Assembly: GCF_024763615.1 (NCBI RefSeq)
Contig: NC_077222.1
Location: 33,294,001-33,358,000, forward strand
DNA length: 64,000 bases
Direction: 5' to 3'
Origin: Phlebotomus papatasi
Lineage: Eukaryota; Arthropoda; Insecta; Diptera; Psychodidae
Shown piece by piece: positions 46,368 through 56,191 of the stretch. A program made the translations under genes and the position numbers. Each line of letters opens with the position of its first letter. Position 1 is the first letter of the stretch. The notes beneath the pieces are model-generated. The model was not told the origin of the DNA and did no database searches. It saw only the letters and a program-made list of their open reading frames with translations.

Positions 46368-49300
46368 TACTGGGGGCCGCGGCCTGAAGATGTTAGGGCC
46401 TGCTGGAGGCTGTGTTCTTCGACGTGAGTTTGGTTTGGATGAGGGTTGTACCATTCCATAAATTTCCCGTATTGATGCAATAGGTGTTTCTTGATTGGTG
46501 TCATTCGGAGAACATCTAGTCGGACTCAGAATGTCCTGCAATCTCTGAGCGAGAGGAGGGTTCTGATCAGGCGTTCTTTGGACTACTTCTGGTGACTGAG
46601 TTTGTGACTGGTTTGTTGCAGTACACAAAAGTTTGTTGAAGAAGGTCATCCACCATGCTCTGGTTTTCCAAAGTACGATGATAATGATGATGCTTGTAAG
46701 TGTTCCTCCGATTGTATATGGAAGGTGTTTTGAAGCGGGAGCTACTTCCATGGCAACTACCGTTGGAACAGGTGCAGAAGCTTTACCAAAAATGTCTTCG
46801 GATGGTTTGATGATTGCAGTTGTTTCCAAGAGTATTGGTTTTTCAGTTGTCCATTCTTCGTTGTCATCTTCTGGAATGGTTATGTTGCGAATAAAAATGT
46901 CATCAACTTGTAAGTGTAATGCGACGTCGGACCGCAGAGTGAGTTGTTGAGTTTTTACGAAGCAATCCTTTTTGACATGAAGAATACCAGTTTTATTCAG
47001 TAGTAATTCTTGTCTATAGCCACTGCAGATAACTGACGACATTGTTATATTTTCGGCCATAAACAACCATGAGTTCTCAGCAATCAATCTTCTCCAGACT
47101 ACATTCTTAATCTGAACCTTTCTATGTGTACAAATCATACCTCCGTGTCGATTAAATATCTCATCTATGGTGCAGGAGGGATGATTAGGAAAATTGTAGA
47201 TGACATCTACCGTGCACACTCGAGTGTTCTGATACATCTTCTTGCAGTTATTCAAATCTGTTTCTTTCATCACAAAGTACTTCTGGTTATGATAATCTAC
47301 TCCGACCAGAGGTGTTTTGATGTCTTGTATAAGAAACGTGTTATTATATAAGTGTTGAGGAATTGCAGTAATGTGAATCAACTCATATGGCTGTGATTCA
47401 ATGATTTGGAAGTAAACTTGTACCTCAATACTTTCATTTGATATCCTAAATTCCACTGTTTGAGGCAACTGTTTGGATATCATCAGGCTGGCATCAAGTT
47501 TTTGGTGAACTGAGGTGATTTTCTCCTGAATTTGGACTTGGGAAACAAGTTCTGCAGCATTTCCTCTATTCAATAATACTTGTCGAATTGTTGTATACTT
47601 TTCTTTCAGCTCTTCTAGATAGTTTAGTGCTCCTAGATATGCTGCTATCATGTGTATTTCCAGTTTATTGTGGTCTGTTCTTATATTCCACGGTTTCATC
47701 TCATCAATTACTTGAGTGAGTTTCTGCGCTCTATCACTGAACATCCTTAATTTCTGTTCTGTAATCGTGTTCGATTGGCTGATTCGAGTGTTCAGTAACA
47801 AAGTCTGTTGATTCATAGTTTGTAATAAGGCATTGTGGTTATGCCCTAATGAATCCAAGCTTGTATATAATTCATTTTCATCATTTCCGAGGAAGAAATC
47901 GATGATTTTTCCGAAGAGTCCTCTCTTTACCCTTCTCTTGAGAGGTTGGACGGATTGTCCTAAGATTCCAATTTCTTCAAGCTGATTGAATAAGTGATCT
48001 CTTTCGTGTTGAAGATGATGGATCAGCATCCCACAGTGACTTTCAGCGGAAAGAGTTAGAGTCTCTTTACAAAGAGTATTGGTTTTGTTAAAGACTGAAG
48101 ATATATTTGTTTTGTCTTCCAAGAAACTCTTTTGTGGTAGCTGAATGTCCATTCTGAGTTTTCCTCGACTCAAGTGAACCATCCCTAATTTCTCTATGTA
48201 GAGTCCAGGGTCAGGCTGTTTCAGAGTGTAATTACTGCCAAATACCATCGTAAACATTAAGAAAACGTGCATTAAAGTAAGCAATGCAGTTTTTGTCAAA
48301 GATCGAGTCACTGGGCGACGGGCTGGAACTTTCGTTTGAGACATCGATGATTGATCATCTTCTGTTTGAGAATTAGTGTCGTGATTAGTGACTTTGTTTT
48401 GTGTTGGCTCGCCCCTTGTGATAGGGAGGTGTGGAAGGGTAGTAGTTTGATGGTCTTCAGCTTCATTTCCTTCAGATGTAGGAACGGGTAATTCAATCAG
48501 TTTATGAATTGGTGCTTTCTTGATTTTGTTGCCTTTTAGTCGTATTGAGGCAACGCGAGTTAAACCGTCACTCCCTGGATGGAGTTCAATAATCCTTGCT
48601 AAAGGCCATTTAAGAGGTGGATTATTGTCCTCTCGCAGGATCACAAGTTCTCCGACTCTGGGATTGTGTTTCTCATCACGCCATTTAGTTCTACGTTGGA
48701 GAGTTGTTAAGTACTCATGTGACCATCTTTCCCAGATTTGTTGATGAAGACGTGTAATTTGTCTCCATCTATTTGTTGGAGCCTCGTCTGTAATCTCAGG
48801 TTGAGGTGGACTCTCAATGGGTCTTCCAATTAAAAAATGCCCAGGAGTTAATGCATCTATATCATCTGGATCATTCGATAGAGCACACAATGGTCTTGAG
48901 TTGACGCATGCTTCCACTTGTGCGAGTACAGTGGTAAGTTCTTCAAAGGTAAGTTTATTCTCTCCAACGACTCTGATGAGATGGTATTTTATAGACTTCA
49001 CCGCTGCTTCCCAGATACCTCCAAAGTGAGGGGCACCTGGTGGAATGAATTTCCATTCAATTCCCTGTTGAGTTACTTGTGTTGTAGCATTTTCTGATGC
49101 GTCTCGGATAGCTCGTGCTGTTTCCTTGTCAAGCACTCGCTTGGCACCAACAAAGTTGGTTCCGTTGTCGCTTAGGATTAAGCTTGGTTTTCCTCTACGC
49201 CCCATAAATCGGCGTAAAGCAGCCAGGAAGGCTTCAGTAGATAAATCGGAGACGGCTTCAATATGAATTGCTTTGGTAGCTAAGCAGACAAAGATGGCAA

Positions 49301-52300
49301 TATAAGATTTTTCGTTTATATTGCCTCGACCCTTGTTTCTTCTGGTAAGGATAGGGCCGGCATAGTCTACCCCACATTTGCTGAAAGGTGGTGCTGGGGT
49401 GACTCTGGTTTTAGGAAGATTTCCCATGAGTTGTTTTGCTGTGATCTGAGCATGTCTGGTGCACGTGATGCAACTTCTGAGAATCTTCTTGACGTAGTTT
49501 CTTCCCTTGAGAATCCAGTATTCCATTCTCAGTCGATTTAAGGTGAGTTGTTCACCTCCATGTAGCATTTGCTTGTGGACCTCCATGATAAGAATGTCCG
49601 TGGTGTGGCATTTGGGAAGAATTATCGGGTTTCTTGCTGCTTTGGGAAGTAATGAATTTTGAATCCGTCCTCCAACTCTCAGTATATCGTCTTCAAGGAA
49701 AGGGTGAAGATCTTTCAGCTGGCTTTTAGCTGGTAGAGGCTTGTGTTTCTGGAGCAGATTGATTTCTTCTGCAAAGTATTCTTGTTGGATCATCTTGATG
49801 ATGTGAAATTTGGCATCCTGGAATTCGGAGGTTGTCAGTCTGCCAATAGATTGTTCTTCGCTAATTGCTCCGTTTTTGCGATTGTCAATTTTCCTTTGCA
49901 AGTTCCGTTTGAATCGTAAACAGAAAGCTGTGACCCGGATCATTCTATTGAATGATGAGTATCTATTGAGAAAGATGTCTCTTTCGTCAGGTGGCTCCGC
50001 AATAGAAGTCATGGCTTCTTCCACATCTTCTTCACTGTGGAACATGGATAACGAAAATAAGCTGTTGGTAGCTTCTAATAAAGCTTTCTCGACCTCAATA
50101 ATATGTTCGTTTCTGTTATTTATTGGCCAAGTGTGATGGGGATGGCGTAGCCAGGTTGGGCCCGCCCACCAAAGGCGATGTTTCCGTAAATCTGTGGCTC
50201 TGATTCCACGAGAAGCGATGTCGGCTGGATTATCTTCGGATGAGACATGGTTCCAGCAATCCTTTGGCAAATTGTTCTGAATCTTCATTACTCTATTTGC
50301 CACATAAGTCTTCCATGTAGATGGATCTTTGCCTATCCATGCCAATGTAATATCGCTATCACACCAAGCATAAATAGCATCTATTTGAATGTCGAGGGTG
50401 TGGATAGTTCTTTTTATCAATTGGGAGAGTAATACGGCACCACAGAGTTCTAGTCTTGGGAGTGTGATTTTTCCTTTTAATGGAACCACACGTGTTTTGG
50501 CTGTGAGAAGGCGAACAATGGTTTGTTCACCATTTGTTACTCTGATGTAAATGCACGCGGCGTAGGCTTTCTCGGAAGCATCCGAAAATCCATGTATTTC
50601 CACTTTGGCTTCTGGAGTGTAACCAGTCCATCTTGGAATTGTGAGTTCTTCAATGATAGGTATCTCTTTCTTGAATCGTTTCCAAAGGTCGATAATTGCC
50701 TTGGAAGGTTGGTCATCCCAACCAATATTTTCCTTCCATATCATTTGCATGATCATTTTTGCTTGAAGAATGACTGGTGCTAGCCAGCCCGTTGGATCGA
50801 ATATTGATGCAATCTCGGAGACTATACCGCGCTTGGTGAGCACTTCATTCCTTCGCATAGTTATTGTGAATTGAAATTGGTCTTTAACGGGGCTCCAATG
50901 TACGCCTAAAGGTTTGATGGTTTCGTCTTCCTTCAGGTTAATGATACCTTTTTCTCTTAGATCTTCAGGTATTTCTTCTATGAGTTCTCGAGAATTACTC
51001 GTCCATTTTCTCAAGTTAAATTTCCCCAATGCCATTAAGTCTTGGATTTCTTTATATAGCATTCGAGCTTCTTCGATTGTGTGTGCACCCGTTAACATAT
51101 CATCAACGTAAAAATCTTCCATGAGAACCTTTGCTGCCTTTGGATACTGATGTCCTTCGTCTTTGGCAAGCTGTTGTAAAGTTCTCACTGAGAGAAATGT
51201 GGCTGGAGCCGTACCATATGTAACTGTGTTTAGCTGGTACTCCTGAATGGGCTCCCGTGGGTTTTCTCTCCAAAGTATGCGATGGAAGTCACGGTCCTCC
51301 TCATGCAATTGGATTTGACGGAACATTTTCTCAATGTCCGCAGTGTAGACTATGGAGTATTTTCTCCATCTTGTTAATATGTCTGGAAGGTCTTGTTGTA
51401 ATTTAGGACCTGCATGCAACATGTTATTAAGCGAAACTCCTGATGATGTTCGGCAAGAGGCGTCAAAGACGACCCTGGTTTTGGTTGTGGTACTCTCGGT
51501 CTTGAATACCGCATGGTGTGGAAGATAAAAAACATTCTCTGTTGGTCCTGAGTAGTTTTTTACGTGTGACATATGGCCCAAAGCCTGATATTCATTCATG
51601 AATGTAACGTATTCTGTTTTTAATGCAGAATTTTGAGCAAACTTCTTTTCCATTGACAGGAATCGGGCTAAAGCTTGCCTTCTGGAATCCCCCAGTGATA
51701 GAGTTAGTTCGCTTTTGAATGGTAAACGAACCTGGTAACGTCCATCTTTTTGTCTGAGATGGGTGTCTTTGTAATATTCTTCACATTCTTCCTCCTGTTC
51801 TTGGACTTCATTGGTCCCGACGTCCATTTCCCAGAAGGTTCGTAAGTTTTGGTCAATTTCTGCGAGTGAGATCATACTCACAGTGTCTTTGGAGGTGGTA
51901 GTTTGATTGGATCTTCCGAGTATAATCCAACCCAGTTCAGTATTTTGTGCAACAAGTCCGTCCTTGTCCCGTTTGATTTCCTTTTTAATGATTTGAGCAT
52001 AAATGTTGGCTCCAAGGATGATGTCTACCCTGCCGGGTGTGTTGAATTTTGGATCTGCTAGAGTCAACTTTTCTGTTTTGTGTAAGTTGAAGCTAGTGTG
52101 GAGTGGTTTCGTTGGTAGAAAAGATGATAATTTTGGCATCACAAGGGCTGTAGTGTGCCAACGTTGGTTTGTTTGGAATCTAGGAGCAAGTGTGATTCCA
52201 AGAGTGCTTTTACATGTTCCTGCACTCATTTCTCCAATCCCTTTAATGTTGGTGGCAACTTTTTGCCTGGGTAGTTTAAGGCTTTGTGCGGCATTCTCAG

Positions 52301-53936
52301 AAATGAATGTATCGCTCGATCCAGTATCTAACAAAGCTCTGAATGTCTGCCACAGTCCATGTTTATCTTGTATCTTGATTACGGCCGTTGGAAGAATAAT
52401 TGAACTGGTAGCAGCATACATAGCGAGTGGTTCGTCTTCTTCCTCTACTGATGCATCTTGGGTAGAGGAACTTTGAGCATGTAGATTCTTGCTCTTGGTT
52501 GGTGTCTTCTTGTCGAAATGCAAGAGAGTGTGGTGCTTCTGTCGACATGTGAAGCATGTTTTGGTACTCCTGCACTCACTATCCTTGGTGTGAGACAGGC
52601 AGTTGAAACATATGTTATGTTCCTTGGCGTGTTGTTTTCGTTCGAAGGGATTGAGTTTTTTGAATTCTTCGCATTTAGTTAGTGGATGTCCCTTTTTACA
52701 TTTGGAACAGCTTTGTGTGTTGTCTGATGTGACATGAAACGATCGTTGTTTGGAATCCTTGGCTGCGGATTTTTGCTCCTTGGTAGATGCGCGAAGAATA
52801 CGGTATCTTTTTAATAAGAAACGTAGAAGCTCCTTAAGTGTAGGGACTTCAGTAACATCCAGGATACTTTCCTCGAATGCTTTATTGGTGTCTGTATCAA
52901 ATTTGTCCATTGCAATTGATACTATTATTGGATCCCACGCTGATACGTTGTACTTCAGATTTTTAAGGCCTGCCAGACATGCTTGTATGCAATCATGGAA
53001 TTTGATTATTTCTTCGGCAGATCCTCCGGATAGCTTTTTGTATTTCACAATGTAGTTGACGTATGTGCTGACCATCTGACGACGATTTTCATAACGCTCC
53101 TTCAGGATGTCCATTGCACTCTCGTAATTGTCATTCGTTAAAGTTAAATGAGAAACCAGTTGTTTCGGTTGCTCATCGAGGTATGAGAAAAGGTACTGCA
53201 TTTTTTGTACCCCACTCAAGTATGGGTTGTTGTGAAATACACTGTTGAATAATTCAATAAAAGCCTGCCAATCTTTTTCATAACCGGAAAATTTTGTCAC
53301 TTTAATTGGCGGGAGCTTTGGTAGGTTATTTTGGCGCGGATCGATAATGTTGGAGATCGTTTCATCATTGTTGTTAGAGACTTGGAGGATATCTCTCAAT
53401 CTGTCTGATAGAGAGCGGTTGTTCGGGTTATGATCCGATAGGTTGGAGTCCCTACTTTGGTCGGTATTGTTGATATTTGTGGTAGGTGCAGTGTGATCGG
53501 CTGCATCATTTGAAGTGGAAGCTCGATGCCCATGTGTAGCATTGTTGTCGGTGTCTTGGGTGTTCCACGGAAAAGTCTCATGTGTCGTGTGTGTTGGAGG
53601 TGTTAGTGGCTTGGAATGCTCACTTGGAGTTATCGCCAAGAAATCGCTGATTTTGGCTTTTTCAATTATGTTTTTCACTTTAGTATATTGTTCTTCGGCT
53701 GTCGCAAATACATTGTTAGAAATGTATTCGTGGTCATCATATAGACATGAACGAAGCTCATCATCATTTTTCTTTAATTGAGAAAAAAGATCTTCAAGAG
53801 TGCTTAATCTCTCATTGTGGTATGATGGACCTTTTTTCTTTCGTCTTGTAGGTCCATCTTTAGTGAAATTTTCCCCAAGCTTCTTAATAGAATCAATAAT
53901 ATTGATCTGAAGATCAATAGTCCTCTCAATGTTCAT
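46356..53936 (-). CDS. Gag-Pol-Env polyprotein of BEL/Pao retrotransposon (2526 residues)
   Basis: The ATG at 53936 sits in a good context (CACCATGAAC). Approximate residue positions: gag to about 400 with a PPIKVTKFSG segment; cysteine-rich knuckles 405-470; aspartic protease DTGSS near 537; reverse transcriptase with YVDDML near 942; RNase H with SDAS near 1120; integrase zinc finger (CITC) near 1490 and catalytic region (DYAGP, LSDNGTNF, GIWEAAVKS) 1525-1640; then an Env-like glycoprotein from about 1880. Env has a hydrophobic leader, a furin-type RVKR near 2000 followed by a GLFGKIIDFFLG fusion-peptide-like segment, and a transmembrane helix near 2415. There is no stop or frameshift. The last three codons lie in the LTR. 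Similar single-frame env fusions are known for roo; whether Env is functional is unknown. Confidence 0.95.
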   Translation of the reverse strand: MNIERTIDLQINIIDSIKKLGENFTKDGPTRRKKKGPSYHNERLSTLEDLFSQLKKNDDELRSCLYDDHEYISNNVFATAEEQYTKVKNIIEKAKISDFLAITPSEHSKPLTPPTHTTHETFPWNTQDTDNNATHGHRASTSNDAADHTAPTTNINNTDQSRDSNLSDHNPNNRSLSDRLRDILQVSNNNDETISNIIDPRQNNLPKLPPIKVTKFSGYEKDWQAFIELFNSVFHNNPYLSGVQKMQYLFSYLDEQPKQLVSHLTLTNDNYESAMDILKERYENRRQMVSTYVNYIVKYKKLSGGSAEEIIKFHDCIQACLAGLKNLKYNVSAWDPIIVSIAMDKFDTDTNKAFEESILDVTEVPTLKELLRFLLKRYRILRASTKEQKSAAKDSKQRSFHVTSDNTQSCSKCKKGHPLTKCEEFKKLNPFERKQHAKEHNICFNCLSHTKDSECRSTKTCFTCRQKHHTLLHFDKKTPTKSKNLHAQSSSTQDASVEEEDEPLAMYAATSSIILPTAVIKIQDKHGLWQTFRALLDTGSSDTFISENAAQSLKLPRQKVATNIKGIGEMSAGTCKSTLGITLAPRFQTNQRWHTTALVMPKLSSFLPTKPLHTSFNLHKTEKLTLADPKFNTPGRVDIILGANIYAQIIKKEIKRDKDGLVAQNTELGWIILGRSNQTTTSKDTVSMISLAEIDQNLRTFWEMDVGTNEVQEQEEECEEYYKDTHLRQKDGRYQVRLPFKSELTLSLGDSRRQALARFLSMEKKFAQNSALKTEYVTFMNEYQALGHMSHVKNYSGPTENVFYLPHHAVFKTESTTTKTRVVFDASCRTSSGVSLNNMLHAGPKLQQDLPDILTRWRKYSIVYTADIEKMFRQIQLHEEDRDFHRILWRENPREPIQEYQLNTVTYGTAPATFLSVRTLQQLAKDEGHQYPKAAKVLMEDFYVDDMLTGAHTIEEARMLYKEIQDLMALGKFNLRKWTSNSRELIEEIPEDLREKGIINLKEDETIKPLGVHWSPVKDQFQFTITMRRNEVLTKRGIVSEIASIFDPTGWLAPVILQAKMIMQMIWKENIGWDDQPSKAIIDLWKRFKKEIPIIEELTIPRWTGYTPEAKVEIHGFSDASEKAYAACIYIRVTNGEQTIVRLLTAKTRVVPLKGKITLPRLELCGAVLLSQLIKRTIHTLDIQIDAIYAWCDSDITLAWIGKDPSTWKTYVANRVMKIQNNLPKDCWNHVSSEDNPADIASRGIRATDLRKHRLWWAGPTWLRHPHHTWPINNRNEHIIEVEKALLEATNSLFSLSMFHSEEDVEEAMTSIAEPPDERDIFLNRYSSFNRMIRVTAFCLRFKRNLQRKIDNRKNGAISEEQSIGRLTTSEFQDAKFHIIKMIQQEYFAEEINLLQKHKPLPAKSQLKDLHPFLEDDILRVGGRIQNSLLPKAARNPIILPKCHTTDILIMEVHKQMLHGGEQLTLNRLRMEYWILKGRNYVKKILRSCITCTRHAQITAKQLMGNLPKTRVTPAPPFSKCGVDYAGPILTRRNKGRGNINEKSYIAIFVCLATKAIHIEAVSDLSTEAFLAALRRFMGRRGKPSLILSDNGTNFVGAKRVLDKETARAIRDASENATTQVTQQGIEWKFIPPGAPHFGGIWEAAVKSIKYHLIRVVGENKLTFEELTTVLAQVEACVNSRPLCALSNDPDDIDALTPGHFLIGRPIESPPQPEITDEAPTNRWRQITRLHQQIWERWSHEYLTTLQRRTKWRDEKHNPRVGELVILREDNNPPLKWPLARIIELHPGSDGLTRVASIRLKGNKIKKAPIHKLIELPVPTSEGNEAEDHQTTTLPHLPITRGEPTQNKVTNHDTNSQTEDDQSSMSQTKVPARRPVTRSLTKTALLTLMHVFLMFTMVFGSNYTLKQPDPGLYIEKLGMVHLSRGKLRMDIQLPQKSFLEDKTNISSVFNKTNTLCKETLTLSAESHCGMLIHHLQHERDHLFNQLEEIGILGQSVQPLKRRVKRGLFGKIIDFFLGNDENELYTSLDSLGHNHNALLQTMNQQTLLLNTRISQSNTITEQKLRMFSDRAQKLTQVIDEMKPWNIRTDHNKLEIHMIAAYLGALNYLEELKEKYTTIRQVLLNRGNAAELVSQVQIQEKITSVHQKLDASLMISKQLPQTVEFRISNESIEVQVYFQIIESQPYELIHITAIPQHLYNNTFLIQDIKTPLVGVDYHNQKYFVMKETDLNNCKKMYQNTRVCTVDVIYNFPNHPSCTIDEIFNRHGGMICTHRKVQIKNVVWRRLIAENSWLFMAENITMSSVICSGYRQELLLNKTGILHVKKDCFVKTQQLTLRSDVALHLQVDDIFIRNITIPEDDNEEWTTEKPILLETTAIIKPSEDIFGKASAPVPTVVAMEVAPASKHLPYTIGGTLTSIIIIIVLWKTRAWWMTFFNKLLCTATNQSQTQSPEVVQRTPDQNPPLAQRLQDILSPTRCSPNDTNQETPIASIREIYGMVQPSSKPNSRRRTQPPAGPNIFRPRPPVCSR

Positions 53937-54000
53937 GGTGAAAATAAGAAGAGTGAGTAATTTTCCAATAGATTTATTCTTTCTTGTGTGAAATTACACC

Positions 54001-54621
54001 TTAATTCTTTTTCGATTTTAATTTGCGAATTATGGCTTTGAGCTGGCGGATTCTCACTTGTTTGCCAGCTCGTTTCCTCCCCTTCTTCTGACTTGTTGTT
54101 GGTGTCTTCAGAGGGAGAAGATTGCGGAGTGCCGTCAAGTTCCCCAATGCGTTGGGGATGGTTATCGTGATCGACTCCTGTTGTTGGACGTCCCTATGGT
54201 GGTTTAATAGAGTCGGCTGAGTGTGCTGGTACTTGGCTTGGGCTTCCCTAAAATCTGGAGTCTCCAGAAACGGCACGTACCGTTGAGGACCAGGAAGACG
54301 GTTCCTTCTTTCTCTCGGATGTTGTCTGGGTGGTCGTTCCTGGCGAGGTAAGGTCTTCCTTTCTCCAGAATATAACCCCTCAACCTCTTCTAGGGGAGAC
54401 TTGTAGCGAGCTGCTGATGGCTTTGCTGTCTTATCGCCAGTCTTCTTGGGTATGCGGGGCAGTGTTTTCGGTGAGTGTTTTTTGGATGTCTCTCTAAGCC
54501 ACTTCTCCACCAGTTGTTTTTTAACCTCCTTGGGGATGTCCGGTGTAGTTGGGCGGTAGGGTTCCTCTTCTTGGGGATGAACGGTCGATGATGATGATGA
54601 GGCCACTGTAAGATAATTCAA
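54001..54621 (-). CDS. Leader ORF of the retrotransposon, no methionine, possibly a spliced exon
   Basis: A 206-codon open frame lies between the primer-binding site and gag, ending 64 bases before the gag ATG. It has no ATG anywhere; an in-frame TAG closes it upstream at about 54649-54651. A 3' splice site (TTATCTTACAG|TGG) sits at 54606/54605 in the frame, so it may be read from a spliced leader or a non-AUG start. The product would be basic and proline-rich, with a Ser run, charged middle and a Lys/Arg-rich C-terminus (about the last 35 residues, KKGRKRAGKQVRIRQ), suggesting nucleic-acid binding. No homologue is recognised. Codon-like composition and length argue against chance, but expression is unproven. 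Confidence 0.5.
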   Translation of the reverse strand: MNYLTVASSSSSTVHPQEEEPYRPTTPDIPKEVKKQLVEKWLRETSKKHSPKTLPRIPKKTGDKTAKPSAARYKSPLEEVEGLYSGERKTLPRQERPPRQHPRERRNRLPGPQRYVPFLETPDFREAQAKYQHTQPTLLNHHRDVQQQESITITIPNALGNLTALRNLLPLKTPTTSQKKGRKRAGKQVRIRQLKAIIRKLKSKKN

Positions 54622-54661
54622 ATCTTTGTTAGGCCGAAGAAAATAAGGCTACTTTTTGTTC

Positions 54662-54679
54662 AAGTAGGCCGAAGGACCA
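54662..54679 (-). other. Primer-binding site
   Basis: On the minus strand TGGTCCTTCGGCCTACTT follows the 5' LTR directly. The first ten bases complement the 3' end expected of an insect tRNA-Tyr (GAAGGACCA). The exact primer is inferred. Confidence 0.6.
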
Positions 54680-56186
54680 TGATTCGGCTCCGTTCAGCTA
54701 GAGAGCCGAAGCAAGAGGAAGAGGATAGTCCGAATCCGGTCAGACTATTCCCTTGCTCTGATAAGAATATTCTTGGGAATTTCTGGGGAATTCGTTCTCC
54801 TTTCGGACTGACTCTCGGCTGTTTTCACGGCCTCTAGTAACGGCTCTTTCGAGCCACCGGGCTTAAGGCAGTGATGCCCCCTTGTGTAGGCTACCCCCGG
54901 GGGTGCCTCGAGAGAGTTTTAATTCGAGATCGGGAAATAAATTTCCTAATCTCGCAGTCCGGCAAATAAATGCCTCTGGAGAATAAATTCCTCAACAGGA
55001 ATTTACCCAAGAAATATCCTTGAAAATCTGCCCTCGATCGTAAGGCTCCTTGAGGAGAAGCCGTTGTCCTTATGGCAGTTGGGAGCCAATTGGCCGCTGA
55101 TAGATTTTAGGCAGAGTATTGCCGATAATTCTGGCCAATGGGAGATGCAATCTGTAAATAAGCACTACTTACTTTCGTGCTGCTGAACTGAAGAAAAACT
55201 CCGATAGCTGGGATATTGCAATCTGATTTATTATTAAAAATTTTCACCCTTTTATACAAAAATCACTTTCTCCCACTTTCACTTGACAAATTCTATGTGC
55301 GTCATTACCAAAAGTGCAATTCTTAATTGTAACAAAAAAAAAATTTGCTGACCGCTGCTGACACAGAGTGTGAATGCACTAGAGTCATTGACTTTAGCCG
55401 ATCAGTTGTCTTATTGACCTGGTTTTTCTTTGTCTTTAAATGCTATTTTCTTGTAAACTAGTGGACCAAATGATGTTAGGTTTAGCTTATGGGATTCCTT
55501 AATATCTCTATAATGGTGTGTTTATCCTATTTTTCTACTGTATATTCCCATTTCTCTACAATATCCTCGTAAAGTTAGGCTAATTTTGATGTTTTTATGA
55601 TGAAATGACTCGTAAGACTAAAGAAAAACTTAAATATTTACTATAATTTTGTTATCTAAGTTGATCCTTTTCTTGTAATATTGTAATTAAAGGACTCAAA
55701 AATTAGTTGGTATAGTTTAAATATATAAAATATTAAGGAAAGCCTTAGAAATTAGCCCATAAAAATTGTCAATTTTATGAATTTTTGGTGTAAAATTGGC
55801 TCAAACTATCCCCTAGTTTTTGGCTAAACTATAATGCTTTAAGATGTAAAATCGTACTTGACTATTAGTTTGTATCTCTAAAAAGTTGGTAAGAGTCCTT
55901 AAATCCTTTCATGATATTTCATATCCTCAAAAAGCATAGGTAACCTTTTGCGTGTTATTAGAATTTTCGTCTTCGAATAGGCCAAAATATAAAAAAGTTT
56001 AAAGTGAAAATTTTAGTATCCTTGCAAGGAATAAAGGATTCTTACATATCAATACTAGTAATTTAATATCTCTAAAGTACCCTAAAATGTATTAAATTTG
56101 ATTTTTCGGTCTTATCTACCTAAAAAGTGGGAGTTACAAATTTCACTAATTTAATAGTAATTGAAGGTGCATGTTCATCTTGAACA
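54680..56186 (-). repeat. 5' LTR of the BEL/Pao element
   Basis: It is 1507 bp. On the minus strand it contains an initiator-like TTCAGTT near 55190 and a consensus donor GTAAGT at 55172-55167, which could splice to the acceptor at 54606. It is long compared with roo LTRs. Confidence 0.95.
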
Positions 56187-56191
56187 GGGTT
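56187..56191. repeat. 5-bp target-site duplication, right
   Basis: GGGTT directly after the right LTR matches 44856-44860; 5 bp is usual for BEL/Pao. Confidence 0.85.

Larger units (their letters stand above)
44861..56186 (-). mobile_element. Full-length BEL/Pao (roo-like) LTR retrotransposon with env
   Basis: This 11,326-bp element has two 1507-bp LTRs (TG...CA on either strand), a 5-bp GGGTT duplication, a tRNA-primer site, and an uninterrupted gag-pol-env frame on the minus strand. The order protease, RT, RNase H, integrase with no chromodomain, DUF1759-like gag and CxxC-rich knuckles identify BEL/Pao. A single fused frame with env recalls Drosophila roo. LTR identity and intact coding point to a recent insertion. 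It is antisense to HMGCR and probably inside its 5' intron. Confidence 0.95.

Noticed and set aside
46633..53781. Many plus-strand and other-frame ORFs within the retrotransposon
   Set aside because: Shadows of the 2526-codon minus-strand frame.
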